This document shows, in pieces, positions 52,841-61,449 of a stretch of DNA of 64,000 nt (within the stretch, counting starts at the first letter, position 1; the number at the start of each line of letters is the position of its first letter). The notes beneath the pieces were generated by a model, which searched no databases, was not told where the DNA came from, and worked only from the letters and a program-made list of their open reading frames with translations. This stretch comes from Nitrospira sp. (GTDB lineage Bacteria; Nitrospirota; Nitrospiria; Nitrospirales; Nitrospiraceae). The position numbers and the translations under genes were made by a program. Location: NCBI GenBank assembly GCA_029194675.1, contig JARFXP010000002.1:62001-126000 (forward strand), in the 5' to 3' direction.

Positions 52841-53428
52841 TCACTTTCGGGTATTGTAAATTCGACCTCCGGATCGCTCATATCGCTGAAAGACAGCGAC
52901 GGCTTCATCTCGGCAGAGATCTCTGGTTACGGTAATCCTACGTTGCTTCAGCTCCGCGATCCAATTCTTGGGTTTGGGAGCTTCGTCGAACCCGATCGAT
53001 GTTGCATCGGATCTTCGTGCGCCGCAAACGACTTTTGGGACACCGGACCAAATGATCGCACCGTAACACATGGCACAGGGTTCACAACTCGTAACCAGTT
53101 CGAGCGTCGGCATGCCGTCGGTCCCCAGGTCGAAATGCCTCAGGGCTTGGTGTGCATTCGCGAGCACCACCATTTCGGCGTGGGCGAGGGAACAGTTGGA
53201 GGGTTCCACGACATTTACCCCGACAGCGATGAGCCGGCCCGTTTGAGACTCAAATACGGCAGCTCCGAATGGCCCACCGGTTCGAGCAGTGACGTTCGTG
53301 AGGGCGAGTTGGATCACGAATCGCATGCGATCAGCAGCCGTCACAATCGGCTCTTGCCGGCGGCGCGCGACCGAGATAGCCCAAGGTGGAAGGCGAAAAA
53401 GGAAGCTGGATGAGGGACCGGACCTCAC
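52841..53428 (-). CDS. Cytidine/deoxycytidylate-type nucleoside deaminase (guanine deaminase-like)
   Basis: A 195-residue zinc deaminase. CSLAHAEMVVLANA gives the first zinc ligand and catalytic Glu, and TSCEPCAMCYGAIIWSGV the two cysteines. It resembles guanine deaminases of the GuaD type (FGAAVFESQTGRLIAVGVN). The start is the GTG at 53428, which overlaps the stop of the TPR gene (GTGA), and so adopts a coupled start rather than the longer frame to 53527. Confidence 0.85.
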   Translation of the reverse strand: MRSGPSSSFLFRLPPWAISVARRRQEPIVTAADRMRFVIQLALTNVTARTGGPFGAAVFESQTGRLIAVGVNVVEPSNCSLAHAEMVVLANAHQALRHFDLGTDGMPTLELVTSCEPCAMCYGAIIWSGVPKVVCGARRSDATSIGFDEAPKPKNWIAELKQRRITVTRDLCRDEAVAVFQRYERSGGRIYNTRK

Positions 53429-53748
53429 GATGGGAGTGACAGCTTCAACGCTTCGAGGTTCTTTGTGACCATGGCGTCGCCGTTTTTTGTTGATACGTCG
53501 ATGCCCGTGACACAAATGGTTCGGCATTCATCCAGGCGTCCCAGTTTTTGGAGTGACTGAGCGAGTGCGAGATAGGCGGCCGAATAGGTCGGTTTCACGG
53601 TCACGCACTGACGTAGGGATTTGGCGGCTTCCTCGAAAATGCCATCATCCATATAGGCTTTTCCCAAGCCGAACCAGGCCACATCATCATTCGGGTCCAT
53701 GGCAAGAAGTTTCTTGAGCGGTTCAATTCGAGGGTTAGGCATTAGCAC
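53425..53748 (-). CDS. Small TPR protein
   Basis: A 107-residue protein with about two and a half TPR units (DDVAWFGLGKAYMDDGIFEEAAKSL and SAAYLALAQSLQKLGRLDECR). Its stop overlaps the GTG of the deaminase gene. It probably acts as a protein-binding adaptor; no partner can be named. Confidence 0.82.
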   Translation of the reverse strand: MLMPNPRIEPLKKLLAMDPNDDVAWFGLGKAYMDDGIFEEAAKSLRQCVTVKPTYSAAYLALAQSLQKLGRLDECRTICVTGIDVSTKNGDAMVTKNLEALKLSLPS

Positions 53749-53847
53749 CTATCCGGATCACAGCATTGGAGTGACCGTAGCATGGGCTCGCCGACGTTGT
53801 CTATGGCGTTTTCTGCATGATAGTCTGACACGTCACAGGTGGTTGTG

Positions 53848-54792
53848 ATGGGGAAAACTGGTCTCGTCTATCATTCAGCCTATCTTGAGCACGATATGGG
53901 ACCCGGGCATCCGGAGTCTCCTCATCGACTGCGTGCGATCATGCAACGGTTGGAGCAGAGCGGGACTGTGGCTCGTCTGGTGAGAATTGAACCTCGAAGA
54001 GCCGAGGAGGAATGGATTACACAGGTCCATGCCCCCAACTATGTTGCGGCGCTCAATCGAGAAGCGCCGGCTACCGGCCGAGTGTCTCTTGATCCTGATA
54101 CGTCGATGTCGCCCGGCACGCTGAACGCCGCTTACCTGGCGGCTGGGGGAACCTTGGCAGCGGTCGATGCCATCATGGGTCACCAAGTTGACCATGTGTT
54201 CTGTGCCGTTCGGCCTCCCGGCCACCATGCCGAAGCCGGGCGGGCGATGGGGTTTTGTTTCTTCAACAACGTGGCCATCGCCGCGCGCTATGTCCAAAAG
54301 AAATACGGGCTCAGCAGGGTATTGATCGTAGATTGGGACGTCCATCATGGGAATGGAACGCAGCACAGTTTCGAGGATGATCCCTCCGTGTGCTTTTTTA
54401 GCACACATCAGTATCCGCACTATCCCGGCACGGGCCGAGGAACCGAGCGAGGCAAGGGGGCGGGGGTAGGATTGACAGTCAACGTCCCGATGGAAGCAGG
54501 GGAGGGCGATGAGGAGTACCACGCGATCTTCCTCAAATCGCTTGTTCCAGTGGCCGACGCGTTTAAGCCCGAGTTCGTCATCATCTCAGCGGGATTCGAT
54601 GCACACAAGGATGACCCGTTGGCCGGCATGGGTTTGACGGAGGCAGGATATGCCGATCTGACGGAAATCGTTGTCGGTATCGCCAAACGACATGCGAAAG
54701 GCCGCATCCTGTCTTCTCTCGAAGGCGGGTACAATCTGACTGCGTTGGCTCACTCAGTGGATGCGCACATCACCGCGTTATTAAATGCTTGA
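53848..54792 (+). CDS. Histone deacetylase-family (AcuC/HdaH-like) deacetylase
   Basis: A zinc-dependent deacetylase of 314 residues. Motifs: HPESPHRLRAI near the start, RPPGHHAEAGRAMGFCFFNN with the tandem His, VLIVDWDVHHGNGTQHSF with the zinc ligands, and ISAGFDAHKDDPLAGMGL. Bacterial members remove acetyl groups from small molecules, polyamines or acetyl-CoA synthetase. I start it at the ATG at 53848; GTG codons just before are possible. The rhodanese gene follows 36 bases on. Confidence 0.9.
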   Translation: MGKTGLVYHSAYLEHDMGPGHPESPHRLRAIMQRLEQSGTVARLVRIEPRRAEEEWITQVHAPNYVAALNREAPATGRVSLDPDTSMSPGTLNAAYLAAGGTLAAVDAIMGHQVDHVFCAVRPPGHHAEAGRAMGFCFFNNVAIAARYVQKKYGLSRVLIVDWDVHHGNGTQHSFEDDPSVCFFSTHQYPHYPGTGRGTERGKGAGVGLTVNVPMEAGEGDEEYHAIFLKSLVPVADAFKPEFVIISAGFDAHKDDPLAGMGLTEAGYADLTEIVVGIAKRHAKGRILSSLEGGYNLTALAHSVDAHITALLNA

Positions 54793-54828
54793 ATCACGCT
54801 ACGGTGAACTGTATAGAAAGAAGACATC

Positions 54829-55707
54829 ATGCAGCATCCGTTATTGATCGATACCGAAACGCTTCAGCAGCAATTAGGCCGGCCCGACCTCGTCATCATC
54901 GACGTGCGCGGTAAGGCGGCGTACGAGTTCGGCGGACATATCCCCGGAGCCGTGCATTCGACATGGCATGAGTACAGTGATCCTAGCGCCGTGCCGAAGG
55001 GATTGCTCAACCCGGATCTCGGCCGGATCGAGCAAATCCTCCGTCGGTTGGGCATCAATGAAGAGAGCGACGTGGTCATCTACTCCAATCCATTCGACAA
55101 TTGGGGCGATGAAGGGCGGATGTTTTGGATGTTGGAATATCTGGGCCACAAGCGTCTGCGCATTCTGGACGGGGGGTGGGTGAAGTGGACCGCCGAGAAG
55201 CGGCCGTTCGAACATGGACATGTGTCTCCTCCGATGGGAAATTTCAAGGCTCAACCGGTGCGGGCTCTGATAGCGTTGAAGGACGATTTGAAAGGCCTCG
55301 TCAAGGAGCCGCATCCTCAGACGGCCATTCTCGATGCACGCAGTGTTGAGGAATATCTTGGGAAAGAGGTGTCCGGTCTCCCACGGTCCGGTCACATTCC
55401 CTCAGCCATACATGTGGCGTGGAATGGCTTTCTGAACAAGGATGCGACCGTCAAGGATCTCTCCGTGATCAAGGAGATGTTGGAAGCAAAGGGGGTAGGG
55501 AGCGAGCAGGAAGTCATTTGCTACTGTACCGGCGGTGTGCGATCGGCTTGGCTCTATTTCATCCTCAAGCTTGTCGAGTACCCGAAGATCAGCAACTATC
55601 CGGGATCGTGGTGGGAGTGGAGTCGGGACTTCGCCTGCCCTGCCGAAACAGATCTTCATGCGCTCCAGAAAATCCTCGGGTTTAATCCGGCCTCCAAACC
55701 TGCTTGA
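54829..55707 (+). CDS. Sulfurtransferase with two rhodanese domains
   Basis: A 292-residue thiosulfate/3-mercaptopyruvate-type sulfurtransferase. The first domain (LVIIDVRGKAAYEFGGHIPGAVH) is the inactive one; the second (TAILDARSVEEYLGKEV) ends in the active-site loop CYCTGGVRSAW with the catalytic Cys. It moves sulfur from thiosulfate or mercaptopyruvate to an acceptor. It is cytoplasmic by the lack of a signal peptide. Confidence 0.88.
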   Translation: MQHPLLIDTETLQQQLGRPDLVIIDVRGKAAYEFGGHIPGAVHSTWHEYSDPSAVPKGLLNPDLGRIEQILRRLGINEESDVVIYSNPFDNWGDEGRMFWMLEYLGHKRLRILDGGWVKWTAEKRPFEHGHVSPPMGNFKAQPVRALIALKDDLKGLVKEPHPQTAILDARSVEEYLGKEVSGLPRSGHIPSAIHVAWNGFLNKDATVKDLSVIKEMLEAKGVGSEQEVICYCTGGVRSAWLYFILKLVEYPKISNYPGSWWEWSRDFACPAETDLHALQKILGFNPASKPA

Positions 55708-55791
55708 CAGCTTGATGAGCGCTGTGTAAATGTAAATTCACAAAATTTCTTCATGTGACCCTGCGAATCTTCAACCATCAAGGAGGCAGCC

Positions 55792-56151
55792 ATGATGAGA
55801 AGAATTGTTCGTAGTGCGAGGTTGGTGCTCGGGCTTGGCGTGGCGTTGGTTGGCACTCCAATGCTGAACGGCATGGCTCTCGCCGGACATGTCACAGATT
55901 CGGTTGATCATGCAAAGGCCGCCGTGTCGCACGGCAAGGAAGGACACGCGGATGTCTGTGCCGAACATGCAGAAGCAGCGCTCAAGCATGCGCGGGGTGA
56001 GAAAGTGAAGAACCCGCATGTGGATGAAGGTATCAAGCACCTAACGGAAGCCGTACAGCATGGCAAGGCCGGACATGCCGATGCCTGTACCGAACATGCC
56101 GATGCGGCGGTCAAGCATCTGGCTGAAGTGAAGCAAACAGGTGGCCCTTGA
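55792..56151 (+). CDS. SmbP-like small metal-binding protein
   Basis: A 119-residue periplasmic protein with a signal peptide and a mature part made of repeats in the form HAKAAVSHGKEGHADVC, HAEAALKHARGE, HLTEAVQHGKAGHADAC and HADAAVKHLAE. It closely resembles SmbP of Nitrosomonas europaea, a His-rich four-helix protein that binds copper and other metals. AAGGAGGCAGCC precedes the double ATG. A short second copy of its 3' end follows the stop. Confidence 0.87.
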   Translation: MMRRIVRSARLVLGLGVALVGTPMLNGMALAGHVTDSVDHAKAAVSHGKEGHADVCAEHAEAALKHARGEKVKNPHVDEGIKHLTEAVQHGKAGHADACTEHADAAVKHLAEVKQTGGP

Positions 56152-56166
56152 GGATATCATGGCCTT

Positions 56167-56207
56167 ATGCCGATGGGACGGCCAAGCATCTGGCTGAAGT
56201 GAAGTAG
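56167..56207 (+). pseudogene. Repeated 3' end of the SmbP gene
   Basis: This stretch copies the end of the upstream gene (ATGCCGATG...AAGCATCTGGCTGAAGTGAA) with a few changes and then a TAG. It is probably what remains of a tandem duplication or a slipped copy. Confidence 0.65.
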
Positions 56208-56250
56208 TCGACGAGAAGCAGCCACGGCTGCTGTAAGATGCCTTTGTTGA

Positions 56251-56284
56251 AGCGGGCAGGGACACAATCCCTGCCCGCTTTTGT
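56251..56284 (+). terminator. Strong Rho-independent terminator
   Basis: AGCGGGCAGGG pairs with CCCTGCCCGCT over a seven-base loop and is followed by a T run. It ends the SmbP transcript and directly precedes the GTG of the amidase gene. Confidence 0.88.
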
Positions 56285-56301
56285 ATGAAACGGAGTCTAC
56301 G

Positions 56302-57093
56302 GTGCGAGTCGGGTTTTACCAATTCGATCCACAGTTCGGGGAGGTGGCCAAGAATCTGGAGATGGTCACGGCCAAGCTGGACCAGGTGGACGCGGATCTT
56401 ATCGTGCTGCCGGAGCTGTTCGCCTCCGGCTATCAGTTCCTCTCACAGGAGGAAGCGCAACAGCTCGCTGAGCCGGTTCCCGACGGCCCGACGGTACGTC
56501 GTCTGATCGACATCGCAAAACGCCGCAAGATGCATCTCGTGGCGGGACTCCCTGAACAGTCCAGGGGCCGCTGTTACAATTCCGCCGTGATGGTGGGCCC
56601 GTCTGGTTTTCTTGGGTGTTATCGGAAGACCCATCTCTTTGACGAAGAGACGCAGTGGTTCACTCCGGGTGACTCAGGATTTCTCGTGTGGGATATCGGG
56701 CCGGCGACGGTCGGTATCATGATTTGTTTCGATTGGTACTACCCGGAGGCCGCGCGCACCCTAGCGATGCAAGGGGCCGATATTATTTGCCATCCATCCA
56801 ACCTGGTCTTGCCGAACTGTCCGGATTCCATGCCGGTCCGGTGCCTCGAAAATCGGGTATTCGCCGTGACGTGCAATCGCATCGGCAGCGAAGCGCGGGG
56901 CGGCAAGGAGCGCCTGACCTATATCGGCCAGAGCGAAGTGGTCACACCCAAAGGCGTCATTCAACATCGGGCGTCTCCTGACCGAGAAGAGCTGACCATC
57001 GTTGAGATCGATCCGGCGCAAGCCCGCAACAAAAGTTTGAATCGCTACAACGATCTGCTTCGCGACCGCCGCGCGTCGCTATACAAGATGTAA
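56302..57093 (+). CDS. Carbon-nitrogen hydrolase (nitrilase superfamily)
   Basis: A 263-residue amidase-type enzyme. The Glu-Lys-Cys triad is seen in LIVLPELFASG, CYRKTHLFDE and GIMICFDWYYPE. The substrate is unknown; the sequence is of the Nit/omega-amidase type. The start is a GTG at 56302 with GGAG seven bases upstream, after the terminator. Confidence 0.9.
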   Translation: MRVGFYQFDPQFGEVAKNLEMVTAKLDQVDADLIVLPELFASGYQFLSQEEAQQLAEPVPDGPTVRRLIDIAKRRKMHLVAGLPEQSRGRCYNSAVMVGPSGFLGCYRKTHLFDEETQWFTPGDSGFLVWDIGPATVGIMICFDWYYPEAARTLAMQGADIICHPSNLVLPNCPDSMPVRCLENRVFAVTCNRIGSEARGGKERLTYIGQSEVVTPKGVIQHRASPDREELTIVEIDPAQARNKSLNRYNDLLRDRRASLYKM

Positions 57094-57161
57094 TCCCGGG
57101 CACACATCCTGGTAACGCCCAGTGCTTGCGCAAGTTGCATGAGCAGAGTAGGATTTTGTTC

Positions 57162-57722
57162 ATGAACGTCGAACTCCGTAAAGGCATTTTTCTGATCGCT
57201 GCCCCGAGCCTGCGTGATCCGAACTTTCGCCAGACCGTCGTCTTGCTGTGTGAGCACGGGTCTGAAGGAGCGCTCGGCGTCATCGTGAATCGTCCCACTG
57301 CTATGTCCATCTCCGAAGCTCTCCCACAGGTTCCGGTGATCGAGGGATCAGGCCATGTGCTCTATGCCGGTGGCCCTGTGCAGACGAATCAAGTGATGCT
57401 GCTCTACCGGGGCGATCAGTTTCCGGACAATGCGCACCACGTGTTCGACGGCGTCTGTCTTGGCGGGGACGTCGGCATGGTCGAGCGCATTCTCACCGGT
57501 GCCGGGACGACAGAATTCTTTCGCGCCTATCTTGGGTATTCGGGATGGGGACCAGGCCAGCTGGAAAATGAGATGCAGACCGGATCGTGGATCACCTTGC
57601 CTGCGGACCCGCAGGCGGTGTTTGAAAAAGATCCGACGCGTGTCTGGGGGGATATCCTCCTCACGCTGGGCGACGCGTATCAGCCATATGCCGACATGCC
57701 TTTCGATCCCTCCTGCAACTGA
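57162..57722 (+). CDS. YqgE/AlgH-family protein
   Basis: A 186-residue protein of the YqgE/AlgH (DUF179) family. Motifs: GIFLIAAPSLRDPNFRQTVVLLCEH, GALGVIVNRPT, YAGGPVQTNQVMLLY, FDGVCLGGD and GYSGWGPGQLENEM. AlgH is named for a regulatory role in Pseudomonas, but the biochemical function is not established. The start at 57162 is the residue usual for the family. Confidence 0.92.
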   Translation: MNVELRKGIFLIAAPSLRDPNFRQTVVLLCEHGSEGALGVIVNRPTAMSISEALPQVPVIEGSGHVLYAGGPVQTNQVMLLYRGDQFPDNAHHVFDGVCLGGDVGMVERILTGAGTTEFFRAYLGYSGWGPGQLENEMQTGSWITLPADPQAVFEKDPTRVWGDILLTLGDAYQPYADMPFDPSCN

Positions 57723-57802
57723 ATGTTTCGGGGAGTTTCTGCGGCAGAATCCACCACATCATCGTTGAAGCTTGCCGTGCCGAATGGTAGGGTTCACGGC
57801 TG

Positions 57803-59056
57803 ATGCAATCCTTCCTCCCCCCCTGTTCTGTCCGGCTCCGGGAAGTTGCATTGGTCATCGCAGCCATGGCGCCGGCACTATTATTATCCGGCTGTGGCGT
57901 CGGTTATACGATCGTCAAATCAGAGGCGAAACTGGATCGATTGTCGGTTCCCATGACCAAAGCGCAGGTCCTGCAAGAAATCGGAAAACCGGATCGAATT
58001 ATTCGTGACGATGGACGGTTGCTGGTCTGGGAATATTCGTTGACGACGAGGAAACAATGGCTGTACGAGATGGCTTATTGCCCGATTTCGGTATGGTTCG
58101 GCGGGTGCATCCTGTATCCCTTTACGAATTTCGCGTCGGATCAGCACGAGTCTCCGCACCATGTGGTCTTGGTGGATGATGAACTCTGTGCCTGGGGACC
58201 CCCGGCGGCTATCCTTCAGCGGCGGCGCGTCTGCGTCACCGCCGGCGGAATGACATCGACACGATATGGACGTGGGGTTCGGCCGGAACCGGTGGTGACC
58301 GGCAACGGGCCGATCAACCGCGACACGATCGACCAGTATCGTACGATGGCTGTCATGCTGTTCAAAGACGCCGACGGCGCTCCGGGAACCGGCTCACGCG
58401 TGGCGGGTATCGTGACAAATCTCATGCTGGATCTGGATGTGCATATAGTTGAACGGTCCAAACTGGACGACGTGTTGAAGGAACAGGTGATCCAACTGAC
58501 CCATGCCGACGATGCGGATGCCCTTGAGGTGGGTAAATTGATCGGTGCTCAAGCCATTATTGTCGGAGAAGTGCAGCAGTGGGAACGGCGTGAGCAGGAA
58601 CGGGCCCATAGTGTCTCGCTGACCTTGCGGATGATCGACGTCGAGACGGGCTTGTTGTTGTTCAGCGGTCAAGGACATCTGACCGATCCGACCACCGACA
58701 ATCCTGAAGGCTCTGCTCGGCTGATTGTCCATAGGATGCTTGCCCGATTCGGTGCGCAGACCGGTTTGTTGGGATCCGGTCAGATCGGCGTGAGTTGGGA
58801 GCTGCAGGGGGACGATGTGAGTCGATTCTATGTCGTCAAAGAATTAGGGAGTGGGACGCCGGCGGACAAGGCCGGACTCAAGGTCGGTGATCGTGTCACC
58901 GCATGCAATGGAATTCGGCTGGTCGACGCCGAGACTGAGCGGGAAGCCAAACGATTCTGCCAGGTTGAGGCTGGACAGGTATTACAACTCAATGTGCGAC
59001 GTGCCGATCAGTTGCTCGTGATTGCTGTCACGGCTGAGAAGCGGCCCGGCTTATAA
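57803..59056 (+). CDS. Lipoprotein with SmpA-like, CsgG-like and PDZ regions
   Basis: A 417-residue lipoprotein (lipobox LLLSGC). The N-terminal part MTKAQVLQEIGKPDRIIRDDGRLLVWEY is BamE/SmpA-like. The middle VERSKLDDVLKEQVIQLTHADDADALEVGKLI with GAQAIIVGEV is CsgG/LpoB-like. The C-terminal VVKELGSGTPADKAGLKVGDRVTACNGI is a PDZ domain. A combination of this sort suggests an outer-membrane assembly or secretion role; I know of no characterised protein with it. Confidence 0.78.
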   Translation: MQSFLPPCSVRLREVALVIAAMAPALLLSGCGVGYTIVKSEAKLDRLSVPMTKAQVLQEIGKPDRIIRDDGRLLVWEYSLTTRKQWLYEMAYCPISVWFGGCILYPFTNFASDQHESPHHVVLVDDELCAWGPPAAILQRRRVCVTAGGMTSTRYGRGVRPEPVVTGNGPINRDTIDQYRTMAVMLFKDADGAPGTGSRVAGIVTNLMLDLDVHIVERSKLDDVLKEQVIQLTHADDADALEVGKLIGAQAIIVGEVQQWERREQERAHSVSLTLRMIDVETGLLLFSGQGHLTDPTTDNPEGSARLIVHRMLARFGAQTGLLGSGQIGVSWELQGDDVSRFYVVKELGSGTPADKAGLKVGDRVTACNGIRLVDAETEREAKRFCQVEAGQVLQLNVRRADQLLVIAVTAEKRPGL

Positions 59057-59093
59057 TAAACGCATCCCCACAACGTGTCATAAAGGAGGAACC

Positions 59094-60473
59094 GTGCATC
59101 AGTCGGATATCTCTGGGTCCGGGACTCAGACTTTCTTGAGAAAGTTGCATGAACGTCCGCATCAGCCGGTTGGGAGATGGTTGCGTGCGCCGGCCCATAT
59201 GCACTACGAAGCGTTTCGGATGTCCGACCCGCCGACGCAACGTCCAGCCAGCCGGTCGGAATTCCAATCGCTATTGGAACATTTTAAGGTTCCCGCCGAG
59301 ACGACTGATCTCCGGGAAAATTTCGGCTACGGTATCAAGGAATCCGAGGACGGCGATCGGCTCATTCTCATCTGGCAGGCGCATACGGAATACTATAACT
59401 ACCAACTCTGGCATGTCCCGTCGCAAGCGAACGGAACAGTGACCTTCGGACCATTGAGGTTTCCGGATTACACGTTTCCTCTGGAGCCGCTTGGGTCGAT
59501 GGTCTGCCGATTGGACATTCTTCTGACGACGGGCATGCTGCCACCGCGGAGCGAATTGCGTGGGCTGATGCCTGGCCCCGTCTTGTACGGAAGTCGAATC
59601 TTCAATGAAGAGACATGCGTCGCGACGAGCTTTACACCGGACGACCAAGGGCGAGAGCGGTACTGGGTCGGCGTCGGATCGTCGCAAGGCGATCCTTCAC
59701 GTCTGAAAGACATCGTCGATGCCATTGTGCGGATCGAGACCTACTATCATTTGTTGTTGATGCAAAAGCCGCTGTCCTCCGCCGCCATCGACCAGGTCTA
59801 TAAATTTGAGCAGGTTCACTTGAAGCAACGAGAAATCATTACGTCACACATCGCGCGCGCAAACTCGGAAATCTTGCAGCGCTGGCTGAATACCCTCACC
59901 CAGGATCTGTTGAAGACGAACCGTATGGCGGGAAAGCTGCACTTCGAGTTGTCCGCTTCGCTACCCTACGACAAGATCGTGCATACGACGCTGACGTCCA
60001 TTGCCGAGCATCCAATGGACTCCTACCGTCCGATCTCCGATTATGTGTTGGGAGGCATTACGGGAGTTGCGGAAGGCTATCAGCAGCTCTTGCGTCGCAT
60101 CGACACGCTCCGCGGCGGCTTCGAGGGCATCATCGCGATCATTCGGACCCGCATCGACTTGATCGTGGAATCGCAAAACCTCGCACTGCTCCAAAGCGTC
60201 GACAAAACGACCAAGAGTCAAGTGATCCTGCAACACACGGTTGAAGGCTTGTCCGTGATCGTGATTGCCTATTATCTGGCGGGGCTTGGCGGATATGTGT
60301 TCAAAGGGTTACAGGAAATGGGTTGGCTGAGGAGCGCCAACCTCGCCTTGGCGATTTTTGTTCCCATCGCCATCGGCCTGGCCTTTCTCGTCACGACGGT
60401 GAGCAAGAAATATCTGCAGAAGAAGCTGGCAGACGAGCAGCCGGCAATGAAACAGGACAGGTCCGACGAATAG
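59094..60473 (+). CDS. DUF3422 family membrane-anchored protein
   Basis: A 459-residue protein of the DUF3422 family (LHERPHQP at the start; YGIKESEDGDRLILIWQAHTEYYNYQ; GRERYWVGVGSSQGDPSRLKDIVDAIVRIETYYHLLLM). Two membrane helices lie at the end. The function is unknown. The GTG at 59094 is supported by AAAGGAGGA. The frame overlaps the upstream gene if extended. Confidence 0.85.
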   Translation: MHQSDISGSGTQTFLRKLHERPHQPVGRWLRAPAHMHYEAFRMSDPPTQRPASRSEFQSLLEHFKVPAETTDLRENFGYGIKESEDGDRLILIWQAHTEYYNYQLWHVPSQANGTVTFGPLRFPDYTFPLEPLGSMVCRLDILLTTGMLPPRSELRGLMPGPVLYGSRIFNEETCVATSFTPDDQGRERYWVGVGSSQGDPSRLKDIVDAIVRIETYYHLLLMQKPLSSAAIDQVYKFEQVHLKQREIITSHIARANSEILQRWLNTLTQDLLKTNRMAGKLHFELSASLPYDKIVHTTLTSIAEHPMDSYRPISDYVLGGITGVAEGYQQLLRRIDTLRGGFEGIIAIIRTRIDLIVESQNLALLQSVDKTTKSQVILQHTVEGLSVIVIAYYLAGLGGYVFKGLQEMGWLRSANLALAIFVPIAIGLAFLVTTVSKKYLQKKLADEQPAMKQDRSDE

Positions 60474-61140
60474 CTCCCAGCCAGTGGTGACTCATTGTTG
60501 TACAATTGTCCGATCCCACATAATGGAGTCTACTTGTTGGAATAACGATCACCCGGACATCATGCTTCCAGGAGTGCCTCCTTTTCGAAGCCTCCCACGG
60601 AAGTATCGACCACTCGTATATTTTCTCATCCGAACTACGAAATGTACTGGACCTAAACCTGTCGTCTCCGCTGGGTGTACAGGGAGAACCATCATCTCCG
60701 GTTCGATCTGCCCGTTATCCGAGAGCACGAAGGCGTGATGAACCGTTCGCGTGGGGTATCAGATTTGATACACCCCCTGAATCTCATTCGATACATGTCC
60801 GAGTCATTTTGGGACGTGCACATCATGGCAGGAGAAAACTTCTCACAAATCCTACGGTGCTCAAAGTAAAGAGATACGACTGATCGCATCAAGCACGTCA
60901 TCTTTTATTATCTCACTGGCACCCTACTTGCTGTAGGCAAAATGACGTCACACAAGAGAGCCTAGCAGTGATCGACTTCTGTCGGACTCAGTTAGAGCCC
61001 ATGCAAGGTGGGTCACCCAAGAAAAGGAGGTAATGGTCTGCTGATCTGCAGGCGTATGAATCGTATGACTTGTTAAGGGGCTCACCATTCTCGCGGTAAG
61101 GATCGATATCCGCATCGATTGTTGCAAGGTTAATAATTAC
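60474..61140. other. Non-coding stretch with short palindromes
   Basis: No gene is supported. Notable signals are the operator-like GTATCA/TGATAC at 60756-60761 and 60766-60771, flanked by G and C runs, and the perfect palindrome TGACGTCA near 60943-60950. The stretch may control the pair of genes to the right or mark an island edge. Confidence 0.4.
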
Positions 61141-61311
61141 ATGAATAGGAGTTATGACGATGGCGAAGGATCTTTGACCATTAACACAACTTGTCAGAAC
61201 GTGGAAGAACGAACCGACCCTACCGGGTCATGGATTGCCTCCGGCTGTTGCCCGGGCCTTATCCAGTGGCCGGACGTCAGCATCAATCTGATGGAGAAGG
61301 TCGTCGAATAG
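61141..61311 (+). CDS. Candidate small gene, 56 codons
   Basis: An open frame with coding-like third-position G+C bias. It yields TTCQNVEERTDPTGSWIASG and the following CCPGLIQWPDVSINLM, and no family is recognised. AAGG lies 12 bases before the ATG, a poor distance. It precedes the 746-residue gene and could be a small partner peptide; the evidence is weak. Confidence 0.25.
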   Translation: MNRSYDDGEGSLTINTTCQNVEERTDPTGSWIASGCCPGLIQWPDVSINLMEKVVE

Positions 61312-61367
61312 ATTGATCTTATCAACGGATTGCGGCGGAGGAGGACGTTCAATTCGCCGTGCCTCAT

Positions 61368-61393
61368 GCTCTGAGAGATCTTAACCTCAGAGC
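61368..61393. promoter_or_regulatory. Perfect 8-base inverted repeat before the 746-residue gene
   Basis: GCTCTGAG (61368-61375) and CTCAGAGC (61386-61393) with a ten-base spacer. It lies 57 bases before the ATG at 61450 and would suit an operator or an RNA hairpin; no T run follows. Confidence 0.4.
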
Positions 61394-61449
61394 GAATACC
61401 ACTAGCTAATGGTACGGGTAATATGAATTCACCATGAAAGGATTTCACT

